Part shown: in pieces, positions 22,995 through 32,400 of the stretch
How the letters are laid out: each line of letters starts with the position of its first letter
Numbering within the stretch: the first letter of the stretch is position 1
The notes under the pieces: model-generated
Databases searched by the model: none
Told to the model about the DNA's origin: nothing
Seen by the model: the letters and a program-made list of their open reading frames with translations, nothing else
Made by a program: the position numbers and the translations under genes
Source: Plectrocnemia conspersa
Lineage: Eukaryota > Arthropoda > Insecta > Trichoptera > Polycentropodidae
Reading direction: 5' to 3'
NCBI GenBank assembly: GCA_009617715.1
Contig: VTFK01000032.1
Location: forward strand, 248,001 to 312,000
DNA: 64,000 nucleotides

Positions 22995-23395
22995 TAAAAA
23001 CATTAAATTTATATAATTCAGCTGGTGCTGTTGTTGACTTTTCGTTATTTCTTTGCTTATTCCTTAGGTATTCGGTCTGAATTTTTAGATCAAATACCTA
23101 AATTTACTGCTACTAAATTAAATTCGTTAAATATTTCTTCTCATGTCTAATATTTTTTAAACGTTCAAAAAAAATTAAGTCAACAACAATTTCCAAACAA
23201 ATTTTAACACAAGCGGAGCCGCGTCATAAAACTAGAATCTGTCCCTTTAAATAATAATGTTTATTGTAAAAGTGGGTGCATTTGAAGGCAATGTTCCTCT
23301 CGTTTTATTTATTGTATGCATAAAAAGAGCTGAAGGAACTTATACCTGAAATTCATCATTAGTCCAGATTCATTATTTGAGGTTGATTTTTTTTT
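22995..23395. repeat. Dispersed repeat family C, copy 1
   Basis: Shares long similarity with 36140-36500: TATAATTCAGCTGGTGCTGT, 'tctgaatttttagatcaaat', CCTAAATTTACTGCTACTAA, 'aaagtgggtgcatttgaagg', CAATGTTCC and CAGATTC(A/G)TTATTTGAGGT. A shorter copy is at 27975-28215. The small palindrome GATCTGAATTTTTAGATC is kept in all three. No protein family recognised. Confidence 0.75.
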
Positions 23396-24079
23396 ATTGG
23401 CGTAACTTATTAGGTCATAATGGTCTTAATTTAATTTAAACAAATTAATATATTAATGTACATATGTTTGAGTTGATATATAGTATTATATGTACATATG
23501 TATATGTATGTATGTCAAAATATGTAAATAACTATATCTAATATTAGCTTGCCAGATACAAATTGTAATATTTAAAGATTTATATAATAGTATAATTTTT
23601 TTTGTCACTTTAAAAATAACTGAAGTGGTCGGATTTTGAATGTTGGCAAAATCTCGATAAATTCAATACATGATGATAGATAAAAATACTCATTTACACT
23701 TATGTACGTTCTCAAGAATGTACACATCTTTTTTTAATTTAGCATTTTTAATTACACAATTTTTTTGTTTAATTAATAAGCATCATAATGTAAACGCGAA
23801 TGCCATAAATTCACGTCACGCTTCGGTCGCTTTTAGCTCGTAAGCCACGGAGCCAACCTTTTGAATGTTATCTTCGGTCTCGGAGCGCATTTCACGGTTA
23901 AAAAACATTAATTATGATTTTCATTGAATTCAATACAGAGAAGCGAGAGACAGAGATAGAAGTATATGTACATACATATATAAAAACTTGTACTATGTTG
24001 AAAAAATAAAAAAATACGATACAACATAATACCGTCGAGGTCCACGAAACTATGATGATAATCTTCCAGATGTAATTAA
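23396..24079. other. No gene; one richer patch at 23790-23895
   Basis: AT-rich with a TACATATGTA-type run near 23460-23515. The patch at 23790-23895 is CpG-containing and non-repetitive and directly precedes the homeodomain-site-rich block, so it may belong to it. Confidence 0.4.
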
Positions 24080-24560
24080 ACACGAAACGTAATACGTTGT
24101 GACAGTATATTCTGGAAATTAATACATTGTAACGCGAGAATGTTAATCACGTTAATTAATACTCCAGCGAGCGGACAGAACGAAACACGTCTAATTAAAA
24201 TCAATGGTTAAAGTAAATAATAAATATAATTGTTAAAAAAACGTGAGATTGTTGTTGTTGTTAAAAGTTAAAATTAAAGATCAAATCTTCACGGCACGAT
24301 CATACATAACGTAAAACCGATAAATTATTACACGTAAGCGTTCATAATTAATTCATACGTATAATTTATATGTAAATTAATTCTCGGGCGAAAAGATGAA
24401 TAAGCATTTGAACGCTTATATGTATTTTAAATACACGTATATGTAAAATAATAATGCGTGGGTGTTAATTGAAACGAATTAATTTTGACTTGTTTTTTTT
24501 CGTATCTAACCCGTGTGACTTTGATTACGGTTAACCGCTTGAGCACTCACACATTTATTT
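24080..24560. promoter_or_regulatory. Homeodomain-site-rich block, candidate enhancer
   Basis: Within about 480 bp there are many TAATTA/TTAATT cores in a non-homopolymeric context: GTTAATTAAT (24151), CTAATTAAAA (24191), CATAATTAATTCAT (24343), AAATTAATTC (24374), GTTAATTGAAACGAATTAAT (24474). TTAATCACG, GATTACGG and GGTTAACCGC are interspersed. The density and the intervening unique, CpG-bearing sequence resemble insect developmental enhancers. AT-rich DNA gives such cores by chance, so this is a candidate only. Confidence 0.35.
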
Positions 24561-24578
24561 ATATTTGGTACAGCAATG

Positions 24579-24602
24579 TATCCGTTGAAAAATCAACGGA
24601 TA
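24579..24602. repeat. Perfect 10-bp stem, AAAA loop
   Basis: TATCCGTTGA and TCAACGGATA are exact reverse complements around a 4-nt loop. There is no T-run after it in a useful position; function unknown. Confidence 0.85.
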
Positions 24603-24849
24603 AATAACTGTATAATATTTAATAATATACATAACAATTAGTAATACATCAACTCAAAAATATGTACTATATCAGTGGTCATCACGCTATCCACATTTTA
24701 TTCAAAAACACACCTACGATTTACTCACACAATCATATTGTAGGAGTTGACAACCAGTTACTGTGATATTATATATATTTTATTTTGTGCGAAATAGACC
24801 GATCTATTTATTATTTAATATTTTTATATTCTGATGGTGAATGATTTAA

Positions 24850-25125
24850 TATAGTATTTTCCGATATTAAAAAGCAGACTCTAAATCAATCTGTAAAGAA
24901 AAAGAGTCCGTAACTATCGAATGCATCTAAACAATTTTAAATTCTCGGCTTAAAAAAATAACAGCCTTGTTTATTTCATTATTGAATAACGAAAAGATCA
25001 AAGGGCACAGGTTGGACCCTTGAGGATTTCCCGAAGAGTGGAATATTATTTGGACAATCGGATGCCATAGGTTACGAACTATCTATGATTGCTTAAAAAA
25101 CTCAAATAATAATAATCTAACTTAC
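24850..25125 (-). pseudogene. Decayed Jockey/CR1-like reverse transcriptase fragment
   Basis: Minus-strand frames align segment by segment with the RT at 30895-32367. SFLSNHR.FVTYGIRLSK corresponds to SYLSNRRQFVTYGGRLSK, LREILKGPTCAL to GVPQGSNLGPLL, and TDSFSLQIDLES to VDSFSLQSDLDS. Stops and a frameshift interrupt it. The YADD box region is replaced by SRE-like sequence, so the catalytic aspartates are lost. It is an older copy of the same or a sister retroelement family, truncated at both ends. Confidence 0.8.
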
Positions 25126-25479
25126 AAATCATCAGTGAATTTATAAACCATTTTTGTGGCCATTTTAATTAGGCATTAGTAATGTTTATGCTTTTTTGCT
25201 AATCTTTTTAATATCTCATTTTATGAGCATTGTAAGTGAACTCTTCAATATGAAACGGTCACCTAAAAATGCTATTAAAATAGCAATCTTTTGTGAATAT
25301 TTAAAACATATATATAAAATGGTGCTTCAATTATGTTATGAGTTTTAAAGGGACGTTATTTTAAAAAAATACTATGAATCTTAATTAAATCAAAATATTA
25401 AAAAAAAACGATACTGACTGGCGAACTTTTGCTTGCCCCCCCCCCTCCCTTGAAAAAATAAAATGATTCGATTCCTCGA
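25126..25479. other. No gene; poly-C tract
   Basis: AT-rich, ending with a C-run at about 25436-25446 just before FB copy 4. Confidence 0.5.
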
Positions 25480-26660
25480 TTTTAAACCAGAAAAATTCGG
25501 GTTATCCCTTTAATAAAATTTAAAAAAAACAGTCTATATATAATTGTTAAAACATATAATTTCAGTGAAATCATATCGGAATACATTTTCTTCGGTAGAT
25601 ATATTCTTTCACTAGTGAAAATATAATTTATCTGACAGGTGCTAGTAAAATTATATGATTTTAACTGTGTAGTAATATGTACATTTACATACATTTAAAT
25701 AGTTGTATATTTCAGTGAAATTATATTTTTACACGTGAAGTCGAAATACATTTTCACCATTAGATATATATTTTTACTAGCAAAATACAGTTTAACTGAT
25801 AGGCGTTAGTGAAAATATATACGTTGCTTCAAAATGTCTATGAAAATCAATTTGAGAGTTGCGAAACGTCCATTTTCTGTTCAAACCCAAACCAAACCTA
25901 CACGAATTAATCAAACCCAACATGACCTTATAAAAGTTCTAAAACAAATTATAGTTTTAGAACTTTCATTATGTCAAGTCCAATATAGAAACCATGCCAA
26001 CTCATCCCTCAGGAAAAATAAGCTGAGGAAGAAGTACTCTATAGTTTTTCTGCACTTGAATATTTAACTATGTTTTAAAAATATGATAGCTATTTTTACA
26101 AATATTACTAGTGTTGGTCAAAGTATATTCAAACCGAATTTTGGTCAATAGGAGGGCGCAAAAACAATTATCACTTCTCAGAAGTCAAAAACTCACGTCA
26201 AAAGCAATAAAATCGTGTCGGCGGCGTTGCAGTGGGGACGCTCAGTAACGAGCGTTCTCACTGCGACGGCACGATTTTATTGCTTTTGACGTGGGTTTTC
26301 GACTTCGTTTTTTGCGCTCTCCTATTGGTTAAAATTTGGTTTATATAATATATGCTTCATTCAACGTTCACTCATTTTAAGCTGTAATATTGTTTAAAAA
26401 ATCTTAATATGAACGCTAGATAACCGAGCGTTTCTATTGCGACGGCGACGGCACGATTTTATTGCTTTTGACGTGGGTTTTTGACTTCGTTTTTTGCGCT
26501 CTTCTATTTATTAAAATTTGGTTTATATATACTTCATTCAACGTTCGCTCATTTTAAGCTGTAATATTGTTAAAAAAATCTTAATATGGACACTAGATAA
26601 CCGAGCGTTTCTATTGCGACGGCGACGGCACGGTTTTATTGCTTTTGACGTGGATTCTGA
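25480..26660. repeat. Foldback-type repeat family FB, copy 4 (longest)
   Basis: Same block order and orientation as copy 2: 'ttcagtgaaatcatatcgg', ATATAATTTATCTGACAGGT, TTGAGAGTTGCGAAACGTCC, TTCAAACCCAAACCAAACC, the TTAGAACTTTCATTATGTC block and the ATGATAGCTATTTTTA block. A long palindrome spans about 26148-26328 with outer arms AATAGGAGGGCGCAAAAAC and TTTTTTGCGCTCTCCTATT. The stem continues outward into AAACCGAATTTTGGT/AAAATTTGGTTTATA. The copy ends in a 176-bp tandem array. Confidence 0.8.
26249..26660. repeat. Tandem array, period 176-177 bp (2.3 units)
   Basis: The block CGAGCGTT(T/C)CTA(T)TGCGACGG starts at 26249, 26425 and 26602. Each start is followed by CACG(A/G)TTTTATTGCTTTTGA, then TTCATTCAACGTTC(A/G)CTCA and TAAGCTGTAATATTGTT. 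Spacing is 176 then 177 bp with few differences, so it is recent. The unit is the right arm of the FB palindrome plus its flank, which suggests FB elements can seed satellite arrays. Confidence 0.9.
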
Positions 26661-27974
26661 ACAGGGATTCTATACCTTTAATTTGGTCAAAAAAACGAAT
26701 GTCATTTAATAAATTTTGATGGAATATAAATATTAAAAAAAACAACCACTGACTGGCCAAATTTTGCCCTTCTCCGAAAAGAGCTGAAATGACGTCTCTA
26801 ATGTTTTGCCATTTATATATTTACTTTTCATATTTGAATCATCGTGAAAATTATTTCAATTTATCTGAAATTGGCTTTATAAAGTAGATCATAAAAAAAC
26901 AATCAGGTGATCCTTTAGTCCTACAAAAAATATAAGATAATACAGAATACTTGTACTGTTTTCTTAATTATTTTTAAATATCAGTGAACATATAACAAAG
27001 TTAATGTTTCAATGTTTCGAAAATATTTGTGGATATAGTAAGGTCAATAAAATAATGATATTCTATATATACGTTAGAGAATCTTTAAACGTAATGATTA
27101 CACAATTAGTTCTAGTAAAAAATACAAACATAAATGTTCTTAGATTCTGATTCGTTAATACGTATATTTGTACCTCTTGACTATATTTTTAAATTTATGT
27201 TCTATCTTTAAAAATAATGTGGTATCTTAAAATACCTATTTATGCTATAGATATATTTTGTACAGTTAACCCAAATAATAAAAACCTTAAATAATCCACG
27301 CCCTTATATACTCACAAAAAGCTGAGAGTATCGATTGTAAATAAAAAATCAACCTCTCGGAAAAAACGTTTAAAAATACGTAATACAAATTATATAAAAT
27401 AATCAAAGTATTTTATTTAAGCTTTCTGAAATTACGTGAAATTCTGCACGTAAACACAGCCGAAAAATACTATTGTATATTAACGGAAATTGTTTTTGCT
27501 TTAAACGAATTATTAACGTTCGTATTGTATTTTCTTTTGCGACGTTACGACTAAATTAATATTTTTTATAGTATTCAATATATTATATAATACTTATATT
27601 ATTTCATATTATTCTTATAAATTTTCAGAAGTTAGTAAATTACTGTTTTTTTAAGGAAGTGTAACAATGGGCCAAACAAATTTTATGGTTTAATATTCAT
27701 TAAAAAAATTGTCCTACAATGTGGATCAAATATTACAATTTTTATTTTAATAAATTTATTTAATACCACTTTTATAAAAAATCTTTTTATCTACATAAAC
27801 ATATTATTATTACAAATGCGTTTCAAAATCGAAAAGAGTTTAATTTTTGACATTAATTGTTCCATATTCTAGTACTGTCACTGTAAACAAAGGGAAGTTT
27901 TTCGAGTAATGACTTCCTGGACGGAACGGTTAAAAATTAGGGACGCAATCGCGACTCTATGGCATTCTATACCC
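26661..27974. other. AT-rich stretch, nothing recognised
   Basis: No motif or shared repeat seen. Confidence 0.55.
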
Positions 27975-28215
27975 CGATCTGAATTTTTTTAGATCGATTA
28001 CCTAAATTTACTGCTACTAATTTACATTCGTTGAATATTTCCTCTCATGTCTTTTTGCTTTTGCACATTGCTGTGAAAAAGCATATACTTGTTTTCTGAA
28101 TGTACTATGTCTTGTGTCGTTTTTACCACTATTCGTTTTTACCATCCCTAATAAATCGACAGCTGATTCGTATATCTTAATATTCACCACCTCATTATTA
28201 ATTAACGCATACATT
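27975..28215. repeat. Dispersed repeat family C, copy 2 (partial)
   Basis: Keeps CTGAATTTTTTTAGATCGAT, ACCTAAATTTACTGCTACTA, TTTACATTCGTTGAATATTT and CTCTCATGTCT. It then diverges into a different tail (TTTTGCTTTTGCACATTGCT), whereas copies 1 and 3 continue with 'aatattttttaarcgttca'. A minus-strand 65-codon frame ends with the same residues (ERKYSTNVN) as the frame in copy 3. That is expected from DNA homology but leaves open that the family derives from a coding element. Confidence 0.6.
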
Positions 28216-28259
28216 TAAACCCAGGCTCCATTATTATTTACAAGATAAAGATACAAGGT

Positions 28260-28640
28260 AAAGTGAATTTTGCGTTTCAGCGTTAACTGGGGTGTGTCGT
28301 TTGGGTTGTTCGTATGTTGTGGGGTGGTTTATCGGCAAACGTGTGTACACATCCACACAAAGACATTGTTTTGCATGATACTAATTGTAAACAGGGGAAT
28401 TTCCCCGGGGGCGCGGTGATCAATCCACACCGGGCGTTAATGGTTTCGTAGTCAAAGTCTCCAATTTCATGGCTTGCTTCTCGTCACGCCGAGAATGGAC
28501 AGGTGGCAAGTCCAATATTCATTCGTGGGAATTTGTTCTGAGTACCTGGACCGTGATGGGAAGCGGCGAATGTAAAAACAATTAACGGCAAGCTGAGATT
28601 TTTTCAAGTCGGGTTAAAGATCAAAGACTGGTGAAATTAA
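28260..28640. promoter_or_regulatory. Compact unique block with palindromic Rel-type site, candidate enhancer
   Basis: A non-repetitive, comparatively GC-rich island in AT-rich DNA. It contains a GT-rich stretch (GGTGTGTCGTTTGGGTTG), a perfect Rel/NF-kB-type palindrome at 28394-28406, GGACAGGTGGC (E-box CAGGTG) and TCAAAGACTGG. No convincing reading frame. The composition and clustering resemble a cis-regulatory module. Confidence 0.35.
28394..28406. promoter_or_regulatory. GGGGAATTTCCCC, perfect Rel/Dorsal-type palindrome
   Basis: The 13-mer is an exact match to the symmetric Rel-family consensus GGGRNWYYCC, extended by an additional G:C pair on both ends. It is followed by GGGGGCGCGG. Such a GC-flanked palindrome is unlikely by chance in DNA this AT-rich, but function is not shown. 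Confidence 0.5.
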
Positions 28641-30730
28641 AAAAAAATATATAGATAGAAAATTATATTGTCATGTTAAATAGTCAACTAGCTCCGACCT
28701 GATAGGTTTTCATCTGCAGGTGATCAAGGAGTTTTTATATTGTGGCGCAGCTGTCCGGAAAAAAATGGCAAATGGAAAAATATTATGGACCATTAAAAAA
28801 ATATTTTTTTAAGCTCATATACATATTTATTGCTTTTTACAAACATATTTTTAAGCTTATATATTTATTGCTTAACTATTTTTTTCTTATATTACCATGA
28901 CGATCATTTGCCACTTTTAAGAGATAACGACGTTTCTTGGAACTTAATTTGAAACTGCTTTCCAATGTTCTCAAAATAATTTTAAAACCGCTTTTCGAGA
29001 AATACATTAAAGCATAATTCGAGATTTAATAAGAAATATAGAAGGCGTTGGCTTATCGATAATTTTTTTAATTGTTACAAATTTTTAAATTCTTCAAAAA
29101 AAAAGTCTTTGCCGAGTGCTAGGGATATCAAAAATTTTGAGCTCTGTCTAACATAAATTTAAAAATATCCTCATCTTTTTTTATTTCTAGTTAACGTTTG
29201 TGGTTTCTAATGTATTACAGTTCGAAAAGAAAAAAAAACATTGCAGACTTGATCAAAAATCTAATTGACGTTTGTTACATCATTATTAAATGTCTAACAT
29301 TTATTAATGTTCATCAAATCTATGACAGACACCTATATGTGTAAATTCTGGTAATGTCAGTATTTGTATTCCAAATATTTTTTTTCGATATTACTTCGGC
29401 GAACATTTCTCCACTTCTTAAAGGAGAACAAAGTTTCTTAGAATCAAAAATTAAACTGTTTTCAAACAATTTCCCGAATCATTAATTTTTTTTTGAAAAA
29501 AACAATAAGCATGATTAAAATTGCATTAAAATATATTTAATACATTAGCTCAACAAAATCAATTTTGATTATGCATAGTATTTGTGTTTCCAAAAAACTC
29601 CCTTTACTTACCTGGCCCTAAAAATACCAAAATTTTAAAGTGAATCATTAATCTTAAATCATCCACCAGAGCAGACTAGAATCTACCCCTCGGATCTATG
29701 CCATTAACTTGTCTTTGACATTGACAAATAATATCTGTAAAATAAAGTATATATAATTTAGTCCTTTGCGATTTAGTTGCAGCTATCACCACAAAAGCTG
29801 TTATTTTTAGTGACTGACAAATTATTTGTAGTTCAAACTTCAAAGGTTAATATTTTTTTCAATTTTTAATACTTTTTTATTGAATGTATTTTCATAGGAG
29901 TTAGTTTTTTGATTAGTGTAATAACATAAATAAATAAAATAATTGCCTTGCATTTATGTTTAAGAACTGATTATTTAAATATTTAGATTGTGAGTTATAG
30001 TTTGAAACGCAAAAATCGCCAATTTTTTCGCATTTAAAATTTTTAAGAAACCCTCAAATGATACACAAATAACCTAATCAAAAAGATTTATAAAAATACG
30101 TTTTTGTTCAAAGGGTTTAATGATTAAACTAAATATACATAAAAAAATATGTCAAAGACAAAAATTTCGACAGCCTCGTTTATGCATTGTCTAGCGATGA
30201 CTCGCTTAACAGTAACAAAAGTTACAACAAAACTTATTCCATTAATCATTATGCAAGCTACTGCATTCCAAACATGGATAAAATGGCAATCTCAGTCAAA
30301 TCAAAATTTATGGTATATTAATACCTAACCTAACTACTATGGAAACTTTTCTATTTTAAAAACAATTACTAGATTATATGTACACTAAAATGTATGCAAG
30401 TTACAGTTAAATCAAACTATAATTAATTAAATATTCGGGGAAGCACAAAGTAATGTAAAGCTTGATGCTAACGATTTTTTCTTAAAATATATAGAAACTT
30501 CGAAGCAGTGAAATTAAAATAAAAACATAATATATAACAATGAATGAAAAATCATGCTATTAAATTAGCGAAATAAGGACTTAAAATTGAGCATACATAT
30601 ATGTATAATAAATCAACATAAATAAGTTAGCATTTTCTCAACAAGTTTTTCATTGCTGATTTTTAGGTCGATAACTAAATTACAATTAACAACTAAAACG
30701 ATGCTACTCTAAACAAGTAGATTTGTACAT
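28641..30730. other. AT-rich; possible diverged duplication at 28890-29000 and 29380-29480
   Basis: 'attaccatgacgatcattt' plus GCCACTTTTAAGAGATAAC and TTTCTTGGAA at about 28890-28950 resemble ATTACTTCGGCGAACATTT plus TCCACTTCTTAAAGGAGA and TTTCTTAGAA at about 29387-29440. The rest is unremarkable AT-rich sequence. Confidence 0.4.
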
Positions 30731-30767
30731 ATTTTTTATTTTATTTTTTTTTTTTCGATTAAATTAG

Positions 30768-30811
30768 GACCATCGTGGCCTAACAGGTTACCCCAATGCG
30801 CCACGATGGTC
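30768..30811 (-). other. 3'-terminal stem-loop of the non-LTR element
   Basis: A perfect 12-bp stem (GACCATCGTGGC at 30768-30779 with GCCACGATGGTC at 30800-30811) encloses a 20-nt loop (CTAACAGGTT...CAATGC on the plus strand). It lies just before the A-rich tail. The homologous structure at 48178-48219 keeps the loop and has paired changes in the stem. The likely role is recognition of the 3' end of the element's RNA by its reverse transcriptase, as known for other non-LTR elements. Confidence 0.75.
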
Positions 30812-30894
30812 GAAAGCAAATTATAAATTTATAAAACATAAAAAAACGTATATATATAAATAAATATAACAATACTTAAACATAACAAAAAAAA

Positions 30895-32367
30895 TTATAA
30901 AATATTAAAATTAAAAGATATAAACCGGATCAGATCCTCGTAGCTAACATTAAATAAATCAATTTTCAATGCCAGCGTATTAAGGAGCCGTATGGCCACA
31001 GCTATAGGCGAGTCGGCAAGTGCGGATGTCCTAGCCCTAACTGCCATCAAAAGAGGTCTCGATCGTGATTCTCGAAAATGTTCCGGAACCCAAAACTGGA
31101 ATTCCTCGGGAATAGCTGGATTGTCGACAGCACCTTTTAGTAGTTTGAAAAAATGCTTAGCGACATACAGCTTTCTGCGAGAATTCAGCGAATCGTATCC
31201 CAACGCTCCTAAAAGAAAGGCGCTGGGATATAAGAACGGATAATAACCAAATGTCCTTTTGTAAAGGTATCTTAAATACCTTTTTTAAATTTTTTCTACT
31301 AAAAGGGAATATTTGGCTATTCGGGGATTCCAAATTATAGATCCCGATTCAAGAATGCTACGAACTAAGGTGTCATAGAGGATGCGAATAACTGACGGAT
31401 CGTCAAAGTGAAAGGCATTCCTCATAACAAAGCCGAGCATCTTGGAAGATTTATCACAGACGTCGTGTATGTGTAGAGAGAACCTCCATTTGCTCTCGAA
31501 AGTGATTCCGAGATCTTTAATGGAAGTTTCTCTAGTCAAAATGTTACCACCGAGATGGTAGAAATAAGCTGATGGCGAACGGGATCGAGAAAATGACACA
31601 GTATGGCACTTTCCGACACTAAAGGGCAGACGGTTAACGGAAGCCCATCTCCACAGAGAGTCTAAATCACTTTGTAGAGAGAAGGAGTCCACAACAGATC
31701 GAATGCATTTATATAATTTTAAATCATCTGCGTACAGAAGAAAACTTGAATTTTTAATTGCTGTATTTATGTCATTAATAAATAACACAAAAAGCAGAGG
31801 TCCCAGATTGGATCCTTGAGGAACCCCCGAAGGGGTAAAATATTCTTTTGACAATCGGCCACCATAGGTTACAAACTGTCTACGATTGCTTAAATAACTC
31901 GAAAATAACCGAGTTAAATTATCTGAGCAACCGAGGTTCGACAATTTTTTTAATAATAACGTATGACAAATTTTGTCAAAGGCTTTCTCAAAATCTGTAT
32001 ACACGACGTCTACTTGAATTCCGGCATCGAGAGAAGCTGTCACCGTTTTGGTGAACGACAGAAGATTAGTAACAGTGGAACGGGCAGGACGAAACCCGTG
32101 CTGTTGGTCTAATAAAACTTGCTGAAAGTGATTGTAGAGATATTTATGAATAATTATTTCAAATAATTTAGCAGGAGCTGACAACATGCATGCTACTGGT
32201 CTATAATTCTTTATATATAATTTGTCACCTTTTTTATGAATAGGGTGACTTTTTGTGCATTTCCATAGATCAGGAAATGATGATGTTTTGAGAATCAGAT
32301 CATAAATATTTTTAATTGTAAATTTCTGATAAAATGAGAAGACTATTTGCTTTTCATCAGAATTCAA
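30895..32367 (-). pseudogene. Reverse transcriptase ORF of Jockey/CR1-like element (one internal stop)
   Basis: About 490 codons of the RT-containing ORF2 protein. In order: SSFPDLWK and HPIHKKGDK with NYRPVACM (motif 1-2), QQHGFRPARSTVTNL, VVYTDFEKAFDKI (motif A, first catalytic Asp), SGVPQGSNLGPLLF (motif B), LLYADDLKLY (motif C, YADD with both Asp intact), SVGKCHTVSFSR and KDLGITF (motifs D-E). A thumb/C-terminal domain follows. A single stop codon at 31285-31287 separates the 360-codon front part from a 102-codon tail in the same frame (GYDSLNSRRKLYVAKHF...), 390 nt apart in phase. The front part is open upstream to about 32449 with no ATG; the endonuclease is absent. Class is clear; the clade (Jockey versus CR1) is uncertain. 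Confidence 0.9.
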
Positions 32368-32400
32368 TATTTTAATAACATTTATTCCAATTAAAATAGG

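Larger units (their letters stand above)
30731..32400 (-). mobile_element. 5'-truncated Jockey/CR1-like non-LTR retrotransposon
   Basis: On the minus strand the order is: truncated RT coding region (32367 down to 30895), a short 3' UTR of about 80 nt, a strong stem-loop (30811-30768), CTAATTTAATCG, then an A-rich tail (30755 down to about 30731). Endonuclease, ORF1 and the N-terminal RT motifs are missing, as expected for incomplete target-primed reverse transcription. The exact 5' breakpoint (about 32370-32450) and the target-site duplication were not found. One in-frame stop splits the coding region, so this is a comparatively young but dead copy. Confidence 0.85.

Noticed and set aside
24673..24775. 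CAGTGGTCATCACGC ... CCAGTTACTG as a small hAT MITE
   Set aside because: The two ends match only weakly and the flanking octamers do not agree.
30992..32054. Plus-strand frames across the retrotransposon
   Set aside because: They are antisense to the reverse transcriptase, whose catalytic motifs are readable on the minus strand.
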